Shown here in pieces: positions 13,022 through 22,573 of a stretch of DNA of 64,000 bases. Each line of letters opens with the position of its first letter. The first letter of the stretch is position 1. Location of the stretch: contig NZ_CP044427.1 in the NCBI RefSeq assembly GCF_008843165.1, forward strand, positions 2,976,001 to 3,040,000. The letters run 5' to 3'. This DNA comes from Ornithinimicrobium pratense. Lineage in GTDB: Bacteria; Actinomycetota; Actinomycetes; Actinomycetales; Dermatophilaceae. A program made the position numbers and the translations under genes. The notes under the pieces are model-generated. The model was not told the origin of the DNA. It ran no database searches and worked only from the letters and a program-made list of their open reading frames with translations.

Positions 13022-14356
13022 ATGACCAGCTACAGCGACTTCACCACCCGCCAGATCCACGCGGGCCAGACCCCCGACTCCCAGACCGGGGCGCGTGCGC
13101 TGCCGATCTACCAGACCACCTCCTACGTCTTCGAGGACGCCGACCAGGCCGCGAACCGGTTCGCGCTGGCCGAGCTCGGCCCGATCTATACCCGGATCAC
13201 CAACCCGACCCAGGAGGTCGTGGAGAACCGGCTGGTCGACCTGGAGGGCGGGGTCGGCGCCCTGCTGACCGCCTCCGGGTCCTCGGCGATCACGCTGGCG
13301 ATCCTCAACCTCGCCGGCGCTGGAGACCACATCGTCTCCTCCCCCAGCCTCTACGGCGGCACGCAGAACCTCTTCGCCCACACCCTGCCCAAGCTGGGCA
13401 TCGAGGTGAGCTTCGTGCAGGACCCGACGGATCCGGAGTCCTGGCGTGCGGCCTCGCGGCCGAACACCAAGGCGTTCTTCGGTGAGACCATCTCCAACCC
13501 CAGCGGTGAGGTGCTCGATGTGCGGGCCGTGGCCGACGTCGCGCACGAGGAGGGCGTGCCGCTGATCGTGGACAGCACGATCGCCACCCCCTACCTGTCC
13601 CGCCCGATCGAGCACGGCGCGGACGTCATCGTGCACTCGGCGACGAAGTACCTCGGCGGTCACGGCACCTCGATCGCTGGCGTCATCATCGACAGCGGCA
13701 ACTTCGACTACGGCGTCGGCGACAGGTTCCCCGGTTTCACCACCCCCGACCCGTCCTACAACGGGCTGGTCTACGCCGAGACGCTGGGCAAGGACGGCAT
13801 CTTTGGCGCCAACCTGTCCTACATCCTCAAGGCCCGCGTGCAGCTGCTGCGTGACATCGGCCCGGCCATCTCCCCGTTCAACGCCTTCCTCATCGCGCAG
13901 GGCATCGAGACCCTGTCGCTGCGCCTGGACAAGCACGTGCAGAACGCCCAGCAGGTGGCGCAGTGGCTGACCGGCCACGACCAGGTCGAGCACGTGGTCT
14001 ACGCCGGGCTGCCAGACCACCCCTCGCACGAACTGGCCAAGAAGTACCTGCCCAAGGGGCCCGGCGCGGTCCTGGCCTTCGAGATCGAGGGCGGCGTGGA
14101 GGCAGGCAAGGCGTTCGTCTCCGCACTGCAGCTGCACAGCAACGTCGCCAACATCGGTGACGTCCGCTCGCTGGTGATCCACCCGGCGTCGACCACGCAC
14201 AGCCAGCTCGGCGAGGAGGCCCTGCGCGCCGCGGGGGTGACCCCCGGGCTGGTGCGGCTGGCCGTCGGCATCGAGGGGATCGAGGACATCCTGGCCGACC
14301 TGGAGGTCGGGTTCGCCGCCGCGGCGAAGGTCACGCAGGACGCCAGGGCGGCCTGA
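13022..14356 (+). CDS. metY: O-acetylhomoserine aminocarboxypropyltransferase (sulfhydrylase) MetY
   Basis: PLP enzyme making homocysteine from O-acetylhomoserine and sulfide, giving direct sulfhydrylation for methionine synthesis. It has 444 residues. N-terminal motif FTTRQIHAGQTPDSQTGARA and YQTTSYVFED are typical. The PLP lysine is in HSATKYLGGHG. The long insert GDRFPGFTTPDPSYNGLVY separates MetY from cystathionine synthases. The ATG at 13022 follows AGGAG with 5-nt spacing. metX starts one base after its stop, so the two are co-transcribed; MetX supplies the substrate. The upstream gap holds a candidate leader peptide. Confidence 0.95.
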   Translation: MTSYSDFTTRQIHAGQTPDSQTGARALPIYQTTSYVFEDADQAANRFALAELGPIYTRITNPTQEVVENRLVDLEGGVGALLTASGSSAITLAILNLAGAGDHIVSSPSLYGGTQNLFAHTLPKLGIEVSFVQDPTDPESWRAASRPNTKAFFGETISNPSGEVLDVRAVADVAHEEGVPLIVDSTIATPYLSRPIEHGADVIVHSATKYLGGHGTSIAGVIIDSGNFDYGVGDRFPGFTTPDPSYNGLVYAETLGKDGIFGANLSYILKARVQLLRDIGPAISPFNAFLIAQGIETLSLRLDKHVQNAQQVAQWLTGHDQVEHVVYAGLPDHPSHELAKKYLPKGPGAVLAFEIEGGVEAGKAFVSALQLHSNVANIGDVRSLVIHPASTTHSQLGEEALRAAGVTPGLVRLAVGIEGIEDILADLEVGFAAAAKVTQDARAA

Positions 14357-14357
14357 C

Positions 14358-15551
14358 ATGACGCTGTCCCGTCGCCGCAGCCAGCCCGTGGGTGACCTGG
14401 CCCTCGACTCCGGGCAGACTCTGGATGGGGCGCGGGTCAGCTACCAGACCTGGGGGCGGCTGAACGAGGCCCGGGACAACGCGGTCCTCGTCCTGCACGC
14501 GCTCACCGGCGACAGCCACGTCGTCGGTGAGCGCGGGCCGGACCACCCCACGCCCGGCTGGTGGCCGGGGCTGATCGGGCCGGGCGCCCCGCTGGACACC
14601 GACGAGTGGTTCGTCCTCGCGCCGGCCGTCCTCGGCGGCTGCCGGGGCACCACCGGGCCCTCCTCGCCCGCCCCGGACGGCCGGCCCTACGGCAGCTCCT
14701 TCCCGCGCATCACGGTCCGCGACCAGGTGCGGGCCGAGTCGCTGCTGGCCGACGCCCTGGGCATCCGGTCCTTCGCCCTGGTGGTGGGTGGTTCCGCCGG
14801 GGGTATGCGCTCCCTGGAGTGGGCGGTCAGCTACCCGGGCCGCGTGCGCCGGTGCGTCGTGCTCGCCGCCGGCGCCCGGGCCACCGCCGACCAGATCGCG
14901 TGGTCGGTGCCGCAGCTGAACGCGATCCGTCTCGATCCCGCCTTCCACGGCGGCGACTACTACCCCGGCCCCGGGCCGCGGGCCGGCCTGGAGATCGCCC
15001 GGCAGATCGCGCACGCCACCTACCGCTCGGCCCTGGAGCTCGAGCTGCGCTTCGGTTCGCAGGCGCAGGCGGGTGAGGACCCGCTGCGCGGCGGAAGGTA
15101 TGCCGTGCAGTCCTACCTTGAGCACCACGGCAAGAAGCTGGTGCGCCGGTTCGACGCCAACTCCTACCTGGTGCTCACCGAGGCGATGACCGGCCACGAC
15201 ATCGGCCGGGGACGCGGCGGGGTCGAGGCGGCGCTGCGCCGCATCACCGCCGAGCTGACCGTCGGCGTGGTGTCCAGCGACCGGCTGTTCACCCCGGCCG
15301 ACGGTGAGGTCGTCGCCACCGCCCCGGCCTGTCGTGAGCTGGCCGTCATCGACTCCCCCTACGGCCACGACGCCTTCCTCATCGAGACCGAGCAGGTCTT
15401 CGCGATCATCCGCCGCGCCCTGACCGGCGCGCCGGTGCCGGTGCCTCACCGGACGGCGTCGTCGACGGCGGCGTCCCCGAGCACGGGCGCGGCCACCGCC
15501 TCCCGGGAGCTGCGGGCAGCAGCCGTGGCGGCCGGCCCAAGCCTCTGGTAG
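14358..15551 (+). CDS. metX: Homoserine O-acetyltransferase MetX
   Basis: Alpha/beta-hydrolase that acetylates homoserine with acetyl-CoA, the entry step to methionine feeding the adjacent metY. It has 397 residues. Visible motifs are VSYQTWGRLNEARDNAVLV, LHALTGDSHV, the nucleophile elbow GGSAGGM, FDANSYLVLT and the catalytic histidine in YGHDAFLIE. The C-terminal 40 residues are low complexity (Ala/Ser/Thr) beyond the conserved fold. It begins one base after the metY stop, so translation is likely coupled. No terminator is evident before the NfeD gene 100 bp downstream. Confidence 0.94.
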   Translation: MTLSRRRSQPVGDLALDSGQTLDGARVSYQTWGRLNEARDNAVLVLHALTGDSHVVGERGPDHPTPGWWPGLIGPGAPLDTDEWFVLAPAVLGGCRGTTGPSSPAPDGRPYGSSFPRITVRDQVRAESLLADALGIRSFALVVGGSAGGMRSLEWAVSYPGRVRRCVVLAAGARATADQIAWSVPQLNAIRLDPAFHGGDYYPGPGPRAGLEIARQIAHATYRSALELELRFGSQAQAGEDPLRGGRYAVQSYLEHHGKKLVRRFDANSYLVLTEAMTGHDIGRGRGGVEAALRRITAELTVGVVSSDRLFTPADGEVVATAPACRELAVIDSPYGHDAFLIETEQVFAIIRRALTGAPVPVPHRTASSTAASPSTGAATASRELRAAAVAAGPSLW

Positions 15552-15652
15552 CCCTCGACGCACCCTCGCCGTCCTGCCCCGGTCGGAACCGATCGGGCTT
15601 ATGACGCGTCCACCACGTAGGATCGGAGGACGAGACGGGGAAGGGAGTGTCC

Positions 15653-16141
15653 ATGGACTGGTTGCGCGACTCTCAGTGGCTGTGGTGGGTCGGGGCCGCC
15701 CTGGCCTTCGGCATCGTCGAGATGAACACTCTCGACCTCATCTTCCTCATGCTCGCGCTCGGGGCCCTCGTCGCAGCGATCGCGGCGGGCGTCGGGATCC
15801 CGCTGGTCCTGCAGGTGCTCATCTTCGGCCTCTCGGCCGGTCTGTTCGTTGTCGCCCTGCGGCCGGTGGCTCTGAAGTACTGGAAGCTGGAGGGCAAGGG
15901 CGACCCCACGCTCGGCATCGAGGGTCACATCGGTCAGACAGCGACCGTGCTTGAGGAGGTCACCGACCGGTCCGGCCTGATCAAGCTGCGCGGCGAGACC
16001 TGGAGCTCGCGCGCCGAACTGGAGGGCACTCACTACGCGCCCGGTGAGCTGGTGACCGTGGTGAAGATCGACGGCGCCACCGCCGTGGTCACCGCGGCAC
16101 CCCCGGAGGACAAGCCCTTCGACGCCCCTCCCCACGACTGA
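15653..16141 (+). CDS. NfeD-like membrane protein
   Basis: 162 residues. An N-terminal amphipathic segment is followed by three membrane helices (about 12-30, 35-55, 58-75) and a C-terminal OB-fold domain with HIGQTATVLEEVTDRSGLIKLRGETW. NfeD proteins partner with SPFH proteins in membrane microdomains. The ATG at 15653 sits 6 nt after GGGAG; a GTG six bases upstream is too close to that site. An SPFH gene starts 25 bp downstream, the usual pairing. Confidence 0.88.
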   Translation: MDWLRDSQWLWWVGAALAFGIVEMNTLDLIFLMLALGALVAAIAAGVGIPLVLQVLIFGLSAGLFVVALRPVALKYWKLEGKGDPTLGIEGHIGQTATVLEEVTDRSGLIKLRGETWSSRAELEGTHYAPGELVTVVKIDGATAVVTAAPPEDKPFDAPPHD

Positions 16142-16166
16142 ACGTCATACAAGGAGAACAAGCAGT

Positions 16167-17489
16167 ATGGAACCAACCACCCTTATCGTCTGGCTCGTCG
16201 TCGCCCTTCTGGTGCTGTTCGTCGTCGTGGCGATCGCCCGGGCGATCCGCATCGTCCCGCAAGCAACCTCGGTCATCGTGGAGCGGCTGGGTAAGTACGA
16301 CCGCAGCCTCGACGCCGGCCTGCACTTCCTGGTGCCCTTCGTGGACCGTCCCCGCTCGGTGGTCGACCTGCGCGAGCAGGTCGTCAGCTTCCCGCCGCAG
16401 CCGGTGATCACCAGCGACAACCTGGTCGTCTCGATCGACACCGTGATCTACTTCCAGCCGACCGACCCCAAGGCGGCCACCTACGAGATCGCCAACTACA
16501 TCCAGGGCATCGAGCAGTTGACCGTCACCACGCTGCGTAACGTCATCGGCTCCCTGGACCTGGAGCAGACGCTGACCAGCCGCGACATGATCAACGGCCA
16601 GCTGCGCGGAGTGCTCGACGAGGCCACCGGCCGCTGGGGCATCCGCGTCAACCGCGTCGAGCTGAAGGCCATCGACCCGCCGGCCTCCGTGCAGGACTCG
16701 ATGGAGAAGCAGATGCGCGCCGAGCGTGACCGCCGCGCGACCATCCTGAACGCCGAGGGTGTCAAGCAGAGCCAGATCCTCACCGCCGAGGGCGAGAAGC
16801 AGGCCCAGATCCTGCGCGCCGAGGGCACCGCCCAGTCGGCGATCCTGGAGTCCCAGGGTGAGGCCCGCGCGATCCTGCAGGTCTTCGACGCCATCCACAA
16901 GGGCAACCCCGACAGCAAGCTGCTGGCCTACCAGTACCTGCAGATGCTGCCCGAGATCGCCAAGGGCGACTCCAACCAGATGTGGGTCGTGCCCACCGAG
17001 CTCACCGCCGCCCTCTCGGGCATCGGCAAGGCCCTCGGCGGGGGCAGCGGCGGCGGCAGCGACGCCGGGCTCGACGGCCCGTCGCTCGGCCTTCGCGAGG
17101 ACGCGGGCTACACCGGGCTGGACGACCTCGACACCCCCATGCTCGAGGACCCCAAGGAGGCGCTGCGCCGCGCCCGCGAAGAGGCTGAGGACGCCTCGCG
17201 CGACGCGGAGGGTGCCACCAAGCAGCGCGACGGCAAGGCGGCCGAGGCCGCCGTGGCCGAGGCCGCGCGCAAGGCCAAGGCTGCTCAGCAGCAGCGGGCC
17301 GACGCCGACCAGGATCAGGCCCGCCAGCTGGGGCAGATGCCGCAGCAGGACCAGGCCGTCCCCGACCTGCCTGAGCAGGGTCAGGCCGAGGCTGCGCAGC
17401 CGCACACCGCGCACCGTGACCAGCCGGGTGCGACCTCCTGGGAGCGCCCCCAGGGTGAGCGCAAGCCCTGGGACCAGAGCCAGAGCTGA
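16167..17489 (+). CDS. SPFH/Band 7 (stomatin-like) protein
   Basis: 440 residues. One N-terminal membrane anchor (IVWLVVALLVLFVVVAIARA) precedes the SPFH domain with VPQATSVIVERLGKYDRSLD and GLHFLVPFVDRPRSVVDLRE. A helical stretch has repeats of AEGEKQAQILRAEG type, typical of oligomerising prohibitin-like proteins. The C-terminal 150 residues are Gln/Ala-rich and low complexity, longer than usual. An AAGGAG site precedes the ATG. It likely scaffolds a membrane microdomain with the upstream NfeD protein. A very strong terminator follows. Confidence 0.9.
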   Translation: MEPTTLIVWLVVALLVLFVVVAIARAIRIVPQATSVIVERLGKYDRSLDAGLHFLVPFVDRPRSVVDLREQVVSFPPQPVITSDNLVVSIDTVIYFQPTDPKAATYEIANYIQGIEQLTVTTLRNVIGSLDLEQTLTSRDMINGQLRGVLDEATGRWGIRVNRVELKAIDPPASVQDSMEKQMRAERDRRATILNAEGVKQSQILTAEGEKQAQILRAEGTAQSAILESQGEARAILQVFDAIHKGNPDSKLLAYQYLQMLPEIAKGDSNQMWVVPTELTAALSGIGKALGGGSGGGSDAGLDGPSLGLREDAGYTGLDDLDTPMLEDPKEALRRAREEAEDASRDAEGATKQRDGKAAEAAVAEAARKAKAAQQQRADADQDQARQLGQMPQQDQAVPDLPEQGQAEAAQPHTAHRDQPGATSWERPQGERKPWDQSQS

Positions 17490-17507
17490 GCACCCAGCAC
17501 CACCCCT

Positions 17508-17543
17508 GACGGGGCCGTGACCTGCACAGGTCACGGCCCCGTC
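17508..17543 (+). terminator. Strong hairpin terminator after the SPFH gene
   Basis: Perfect 15-bp stem, GACGGGGCCGTGACC with GGTCACGGCCCCGTC, around the six-base loop TGCACA, followed by CGTGTTTCC. Confidence 0.8.
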
Positions 17544-17645
17544 CGTGTTTCCAGGAGGCACCGGGGCCCGGCGCGAGCGCGCCCCGGACGGTCGCGGCAT
17601 ACCCCCTCGGTTGTGCAGCACCGCGCCCCACGTCAGGGTAGGGGT

Positions 17646-19328
17646 ATGCGGATCACCGACACCAGCGACCTGTGGTGGAAGAGCGCCGTCGTCTACTGCC
17701 TGGACATCGAGACCTTCCTGGACGCGAACGGGGACGGGATCGGTGACATCCAGGGCCTGACCCAGCGCGTCGACTACCTCGCCGAGCTGGGGATCACCTG
17801 CCTGTGGCTGATGCCCTTCTACCCCAGCCCGGACCGGGACGACGGGTATGACGTCAAGGACTACCTTGGCGTCGATGAGCGGCTCGGCGACCTGGGCCGG
17901 GTGGTGGAGCTGGTCCGGCTGGCCCACGACCGGGGGATCCGGGTCGTGGCCGACCTCGTCGTCAACCACACCAGCGACCAGCACCCGTGGTTCAAGGCCT
18001 CCCGGCAGGACGCCGACCCGGAGAAGAACCCCTACCGCGACTACTACATCTGGCGCTCCGAGGACCCCGGCGACACCTCCGATGAGGTGGTCTTCCCGGA
18101 CGCTGAGGACTCGATCTGGACCCAGGACGACAAGACCGGCGAGTGGTACCTGCACCACTTCTACCGTCACCAGCCGGACCTCAACCTGGACAACCCGGCC
18201 GTCGTCGAGGAGCTGCTGCGAGCCGTCGGCTTCTGGCTGCAGGTGGGTTTCGACGGTTTCCGCGTCGACGGGGTGCCCTTCTTCGGCCAGATCGGGGAGA
18301 AGGAGGGGCCCGACACGGCGGTCGACCCGCACGCCTTCACCCGCGCCCTGCGGGACTTCCTCAACCGGCGCAAGGGCGACGCAGTGCTGCTCGGGGAGGT
18401 CAACCTGCCGTATGCGGAGCAGCTCGCCTTCTTCGGCGGAGAGTCGGCCGATGAGCTGCACATGCAGTTCGACTTCATCGGAATGCAGGCCACCTACCTG
18501 TCGCTGGCCCGCGGTGACGCCAGCCCGCTGGTCACCGCCCTGCAGGAGCGGCCGGTGCTGCACCGCTCCAGCCAGTGGGCGACCTTCCTGCGCAACCACG
18601 ACGAGCTGACCCTGGACAAGCTCACCGAGCAGGAGCGCCAGGAGGTCTTCGCCGCCTTCGGGCCGGAGGAAGGTATGCAGGTCTACGGGCGCGGCCTGAA
18701 GCGTCGCCTGCCGCCGATGTTCCAGGGCGACCCGCGCCGGATTCGGATGGCCTACTCGCTGTTGTTCTCCCTTCCGGGCACGCCGACGCTCTACTTCGGC
18801 GAGGAGATCGGGATGGGCGAGGACCTGGAGGCGCCTGACCGGATGGCGGTGCGCACCCCCATGCAGTGGAGCGCCACGAAGAACGGCGGCTTCTCCTCCG
18901 CTCCCCCGTCCCGCCTGGTGCAGCGGGTCGTCCCCGACGGCTTCGGGCCCGAGCACGTCAACGTCCAGGACCAGCTGCACGACCCCGACTCGCTGCTGTC
19001 CTGGATGCGGCGGCTGATCGAGATCCGCAGGGCCTGCCCCGAGCTGGGCTGGGGCGAGCTAACCATCCTGCAGCACGACGCCGGGCCCGGAGTGCTCGCC
19101 CACCGGCTCTCCCTCGATGGCAGCGCGATCGTGACGCTGCACAACCTGGGTCAGGACCCGGTGACCGTGACCGTGCCGGTGGAGGGCTTCGGCGACGACC
19201 CCCAGGTCGTCGACCTGATGACCCATGAGGTCGTCGACTCCGCAGGCGCCCGCGCCCAGTCCTCGCTGGAGGGATACGGGCTGCGCTGGCTCCGTGTCCG
19301 GTCCGCCGGTGACCTGGCCGTGCCGTGA
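17646..19328 (+). CDS. GH13 alpha-amylase-family protein, trehalose-synthase-like
   Basis: 560 residues. All four GH13 regions are visible: VVADLVVNHTSD, GFDGFRVDG (nucleophile Asp), LLGEVN (acid/base Glu) and FLRNHDE. The N-terminal DLWWKSAVVYCLDIETFLDANGDGIGD and the YPSPDRDDGYDV loop resemble trehalose synthase (maltose to trehalose isomerisation), but exact specificity cannot be read. The C-terminal part is a short beta domain. The ATG at 17646 follows CAGGGT by six bases. An LLM-class oxidoreductase gene follows 90 bp downstream on the same strand. Confidence 0.82.
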   Translation: MRITDTSDLWWKSAVVYCLDIETFLDANGDGIGDIQGLTQRVDYLAELGITCLWLMPFYPSPDRDDGYDVKDYLGVDERLGDLGRVVELVRLAHDRGIRVVADLVVNHTSDQHPWFKASRQDADPEKNPYRDYYIWRSEDPGDTSDEVVFPDAEDSIWTQDDKTGEWYLHHFYRHQPDLNLDNPAVVEELLRAVGFWLQVGFDGFRVDGVPFFGQIGEKEGPDTAVDPHAFTRALRDFLNRRKGDAVLLGEVNLPYAEQLAFFGGESADELHMQFDFIGMQATYLSLARGDASPLVTALQERPVLHRSSQWATFLRNHDELTLDKLTEQERQEVFAAFGPEEGMQVYGRGLKRRLPPMFQGDPRRIRMAYSLLFSLPGTPTLYFGEEIGMGEDLEAPDRMAVRTPMQWSATKNGGFSSAPPSRLVQRVVPDGFGPEHVNVQDQLHDPDSLLSWMRRLIEIRRACPELGWGELTILQHDAGPGVLAHRLSLDGSAIVTLHNLGQDPVTVTVPVEGFGDDPQVVDLMTHEVVDSAGARAQSSLEGYGLRWLRVRSAGDLAVP

Positions 19329-19418
19329 CCGTGCCGTCAGTCGCCACCCCTTCACCCTGGCCTCTCCCCGCCCCTTCGACGGCCCGCTGCCCATACCCTG
19401 AACGAACAGGACGGTGAC

Positions 19419-20399
19419 ATGACCCGGATCGGCTTCCACGCCTCGCACGAGCAGATCTCGCCCCGCCAGCTGTTGGCCGACGTCCAGCACGCCGAGCGTG
19501 CCGGCTTCCAGATGGCGATGTGCTCCGACCACCTCGCCCCCTGGAGCACGCGGCAGGGGCACTCCGGCTACACCTGGTCCTGGCTGGGTGCCGCCCTGGC
19601 GACCACCGAGCTGGAGCTGGGCTGCGTCAGCGCCCCCGGCCAGCGCTACCACCCGGTCGTGCACGCCCAGCGCATCGCCACCCTGGGGCAGATGTTCCCC
19701 GGCCGGTTCTGGGCGGCGCTGGGCAGCGGGCAGAACATGAACGAGCACGTCACCGGCGACCCGTGGCCACGCAAGGAGATCCGCACGCAGCGGCTGGAGG
19801 AGTGCGTGGACGTCATCCGTCGGCTGCTGGCCGGTGAGACCGTCTCCCACGACGGCCTGATCCGCGTGCACGAGGCGCAGATCTGGGAGCGGGCGGACCC
19901 CGTGCCCCCGCTGCTCGCCCCCGCGATCACGGTGGAGTCGGCCGGCCGCGTCGCCGCCTGGGGCGAGGGTTTGGTCACCCTCAACCAGCCGATCGAGGTG
20001 CTGCGCGACCTGCTCGCCGCTTACCGTGAGGCCGGCGGCGCCGGCCCCGCTGCGCTCCAGGTGCACCTGTCCTGGGCGCCGCGCCAGGAGGAGGCCGAGC
20101 GGATCGCCCACGACCAGTGGCGCAGCAACGTCTTCGACGAGCCGGTCGACTCCGACACCGCGCAGCCGGTCGCCTTCGACATCATGTCCGAGCACGTCTC
20201 GATGGACGCGGTGCACGAGGCGGTCAAGGTCTCCGCCGACCTCGAGCAGCACGTCGAGTGGCTGCAGGAGTATGCCGAGCTGGGGTTCGACGACCTGTAC
20301 CTGCACTTCGTGGGTCAGCAGCAGGATGAGTTCATCGACGTCTTCGCCGAGCAGGTGCTGCCGAAGGTCGTGCCGCGGGCAGGCGCAGCGGCCCGCTGA
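19419..20399 (+). CDS. LLM-class flavin-dependent oxidoreductase
   Basis: 326 residues of the luciferase-like monooxygenase fold. Signatures are IGFHASHEQISPRQLL, a MCSDHLAPW active-site segment, and FPGRFWAALGSGQNMNEHV. It resembles the group named probable non-F420 flavinoid oxidoreductase (TIGR03885, from memory), so FMN rather than F420 is the likelier cofactor. The substrate is unknown. It lies directly downstream of the GH13 gene with no terminator between, suggesting co-transcription. The convergent DinB-like gene ends 12 bp beyond its stop. Confidence 0.8.
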   Translation: MTRIGFHASHEQISPRQLLADVQHAERAGFQMAMCSDHLAPWSTRQGHSGYTWSWLGAALATTELELGCVSAPGQRYHPVVHAQRIATLGQMFPGRFWAALGSGQNMNEHVTGDPWPRKEIRTQRLEECVDVIRRLLAGETVSHDGLIRVHEAQIWERADPVPPLLAPAITVESAGRVAAWGEGLVTLNQPIEVLRDLLAAYREAGGAGPAALQVHLSWAPRQEEAERIAHDQWRSNVFDEPVDSDTAQPVAFDIMSEHVSMDAVHEAVKVSADLEQHVEWLQEYAELGFDDLYLHFVGQQQDEFIDVFAEQVLPKVVPRAGAAAR

Positions 20400-20411
20400 G
20401 CGCGGTCTGCG

Positions 20412-21023
20412 TCAGCGGCCCCAGCGTGGGTCACGCCCGGTGAGGGCGAGCGCCTCGTCCAGCAGGTCGGTGCTGTCCTCCGGCGCGGGCAGGGCCTGGC
20501 CAAAGATGCCCGGCCAGCCCTGACCCCCTTCCAGCCGGGGACGCTCGTAGTCCAGAGCCTCCTGGACCGCGGCCGGGGAAGGGTCGTAGGGCAGGCCAGC
20601 CGCACGGGCGAGGTCCCAGCCGTGCACGACGAGGTCCACGACCATCTGCTGGGCGTACTCATGCCGGGTCACCGGCCCGAACGACATCTGGATCGGCACC
20701 GTCTCGTCGTCGACCTGCGCCCAGGCCAGCAGCGAGCGGGTGATCGCGTCTTCCCAGGCGGCGGGTGGGTCGGAGCCCAGCATGTCGCCGTCGTAGTCGT
20801 CACCGACCTCGGCGAGGGTCTCTGCCGCCAGGAGCCGCGGGACCCACAGGTGTTCCACGGTCAGGTGGTTCAGCAGGGTGCGCAGGTCCCAGTCCGCGCA
20901 CGGTGTCGGGCGGCTCCATACCTCGTCGGTGGCGCCGGGCGGCAGCAACCGCACCACGTCGCTGACGCCGGCGGCCGCCGCGCCCAGCACCTGCCGGGCC
21001 ATCGATGAGGTGAGGTCAGCCAT
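20412..21023 (-). CDS. TIGR03086-type DinB/maleylpyruvate-isomerase-like protein
   Basis: 203 residues with the four-helix DinB-like fold of mycothiol-dependent or metal-binding proteins. Visible features are TPCADWDLRTLLNHLTVEHLW near residue 38 and VVDLVVHGWDLARA, giving His residues placed as metal ligands. This is consistent with a metal-dependent thiol-transfer or related role, but the substrate is unknown. The ATG at 21023 is chosen because CAGGGT ends 6 nt before it (leaderless pattern); an upstream ATG at 21071 would add 16 unusual residues. It is divergent from the lipoprotein gene with only 51 bp between starts. Confidence 0.75.
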   Translation of the reverse strand: MADLTSSMARQVLGAAAAGVSDVVRLLPPGATDEVWSRPTPCADWDLRTLLNHLTVEHLWVPRLLAAETLAEVGDDYDGDMLGSDPPAAWEDAITRSLLAWAQVDDETVPIQMSFGPVTRHEYAQQMVVDLVVHGWDLARAAGLPYDPSPAAVQEALDYERPRLEGGQGWPGIFGQALPAPEDSTDLLDEALALTGRDPRWGR

Positions 21024-21074
21024 GCCTCCACCCTGCCACGGGGGCGCGGGATGGGGGTACCTATGCTGCACCGC

Positions 21075-22535
21075 ATGACGCGGCGCAGGCGAGGACTCGC
21101 CACCGGCACGACCCTGGCGGCCTTCCTGCTGATCACCGGATGCGCTGTGGGCTCGGCCGACCCCGGGGAGGGGGCTCGTCCCACCCCGACCGCCACGTCC
21201 GAGGCAGCCCCGGAGACGGCGATCCCCACCGAGGACGACCAGGTGGGCTCAGCGACCCAGGACGATGCAGCCACGACGGTGGCCGAGCCGCAGCCGGTCG
21301 ATGACGAGCAGGTGCTCGCGACCGTGCTGGCCATGGACGACGCCCTGCAGGTCGGCGACGTCGAGGCCTACCTGACGCACGTGTCCGGTGACCTGCAGGA
21401 GGAGCAGCGGGCGTGGTTCCAGGCGGTCACCGACGCAGCTCTGGACGTGCGCGAGCTGCGGCTGGACGGGGTGGTCTCGAGGCGAGGGTGCGTCGACGAC
21501 GGCGAGCCCTGTCTGGAAGGGGGCACCGTCGCGCACGTCGGCCTGCGCCACCAGTTCACCGGGGCCGACCCGCAGCCGGTGCTGGAGCAGTACCGCTGGG
21601 TGCTCGCCGACCTCGGGGACGGCGTGCCGGTGCTGGTCGAAAGTTGGGGTCGGGACGGCGACTTCTACGGCTACCCGCAACTGTGGGACCTGGGCGAGGA
21701 GCTGGTGAGCCTGGACGGGCACCACGTCAGCGTCCTGGTCCAGCTCTCGCAGATGGCCAAGGCCGAGACGCTGCTGGACAGCCTGGACCGGGCTGCGGAG
21801 ACCACGCTGGCCGAGCTGCCCTGGGTAGCGGAGGGGCGGGACCGGCTGGTCGTGCAGCTGGCCCCCGCCGAGGCGCTCGAGGAGCACGGGTGGGCGGAGA
21901 GGACCGGGTCCTCGCTGTGGCTCCGGGTCTCCCGCGAGGAGCTGCCGCGCGAGCCCGGGCAGCTGAGCACGCAGGACACGCCGGTGCAGGGCCATCTCTT
22001 CCTCGACCTGGACCTGGCCTGGGCCGACCTGGAGGACTTCGGAGCCAGCCCCGGCGGGCAGACCGAGCTGCGCTACGTGGCCGCCTACGCCGCCACCTGG
22101 GGCGAAGACCCGACCGCCTGGCCCGAGGACTGGATCCTGGAAGGACCGGCCTACTGGTGGAGCGCCGCCGACGACGCGATCTATGCCGAGAACCTGCGCT
22201 ACGCCCTCGGTGACCACTTCGCCCTGCTCGGGCCGCCTGTCGCCCTGCCCTTGGCACCGCCGGACCTTGAGGACCTCCACGCCGGCGAAGACTTCGCGCT
22301 CGAGGCCCTCGCGCTGGCCACCTACATCGACGAGACCTACGGGCGCGCGGCCCTCATCGAGCTGGTCGGCCTGCTGATCCCCCTGGACCAGCGCCACGAC
22401 CGGGACCAGATCGCGGAGGCCTACCAGGAGACCCTCGGCATCGACTCCGACACTCTTCTCGACGGCTACACCGAGTGGACCGAGACCTTGCCCACCACCG
22501 ACGACCTGCTCGGCCCGCCGCCCCAGGGGCGGTAG
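21075..22535 (+). CDS. Secreted lipoprotein, unknown function
   Basis: 486 residues. The signal peptide is RRRRGLATGTTLAAFLLITG followed by the lipobox cysteine (ITGC). After an Ala/Thr/Glu-rich linker the mature protein is acidic, with YATYID-like and GRAALIELVGLL segments near the C-terminus. These recall peptidase-MA-like proteins but no HExxH zinc motif is visible. The ATG at 21075 lies 7 nt after TATGCT, fitting a leaderless start; ATG 21063 is the alternative. I do not recognise the family with confidence. The gene stands alone and is followed by a tandem repeat. Confidence 0.72.
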   Translation: MTRRRRGLATGTTLAAFLLITGCAVGSADPGEGARPTPTATSEAAPETAIPTEDDQVGSATQDDAATTVAEPQPVDDEQVLATVLAMDDALQVGDVEAYLTHVSGDLQEEQRAWFQAVTDAALDVRELRLDGVVSRRGCVDDGEPCLEGGTVAHVGLRHQFTGADPQPVLEQYRWVLADLGDGVPVLVESWGRDGDFYGYPQLWDLGEELVSLDGHHVSVLVQLSQMAKAETLLDSLDRAAETTLAELPWVAEGRDRLVVQLAPAEALEEHGWAERTGSSLWLRVSREELPREPGQLSTQDTPVQGHLFLDLDLAWADLEDFGASPGGQTELRYVAAYAATWGEDPTAWPEDWILEGPAYWWSAADDAIYAENLRYALGDHFALLGPPVALPLAPPDLEDLHAGEDFALEALALATYIDETYGRAALIELVGLLIPLDQRHDRDQIAEAYQETLGIDSDTLLDGYTEWTETLPTTDDLLGPPPQGR

Positions 22536-22573
22536 CCGGCGGGTGGAACGGGTGGCCTGGAGGGGCCTCGCGG

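Noticed and set aside
16089..18980. 963-codon antisense open frame opposite the SPFH and GH13 genes
   Set aside because: Long antisense frames are expected at this GC content. It lies wholly opposite two genes with clear family motifs, its translation is low-complexity Val/Leu/Gly/His, and no start signal is visible.
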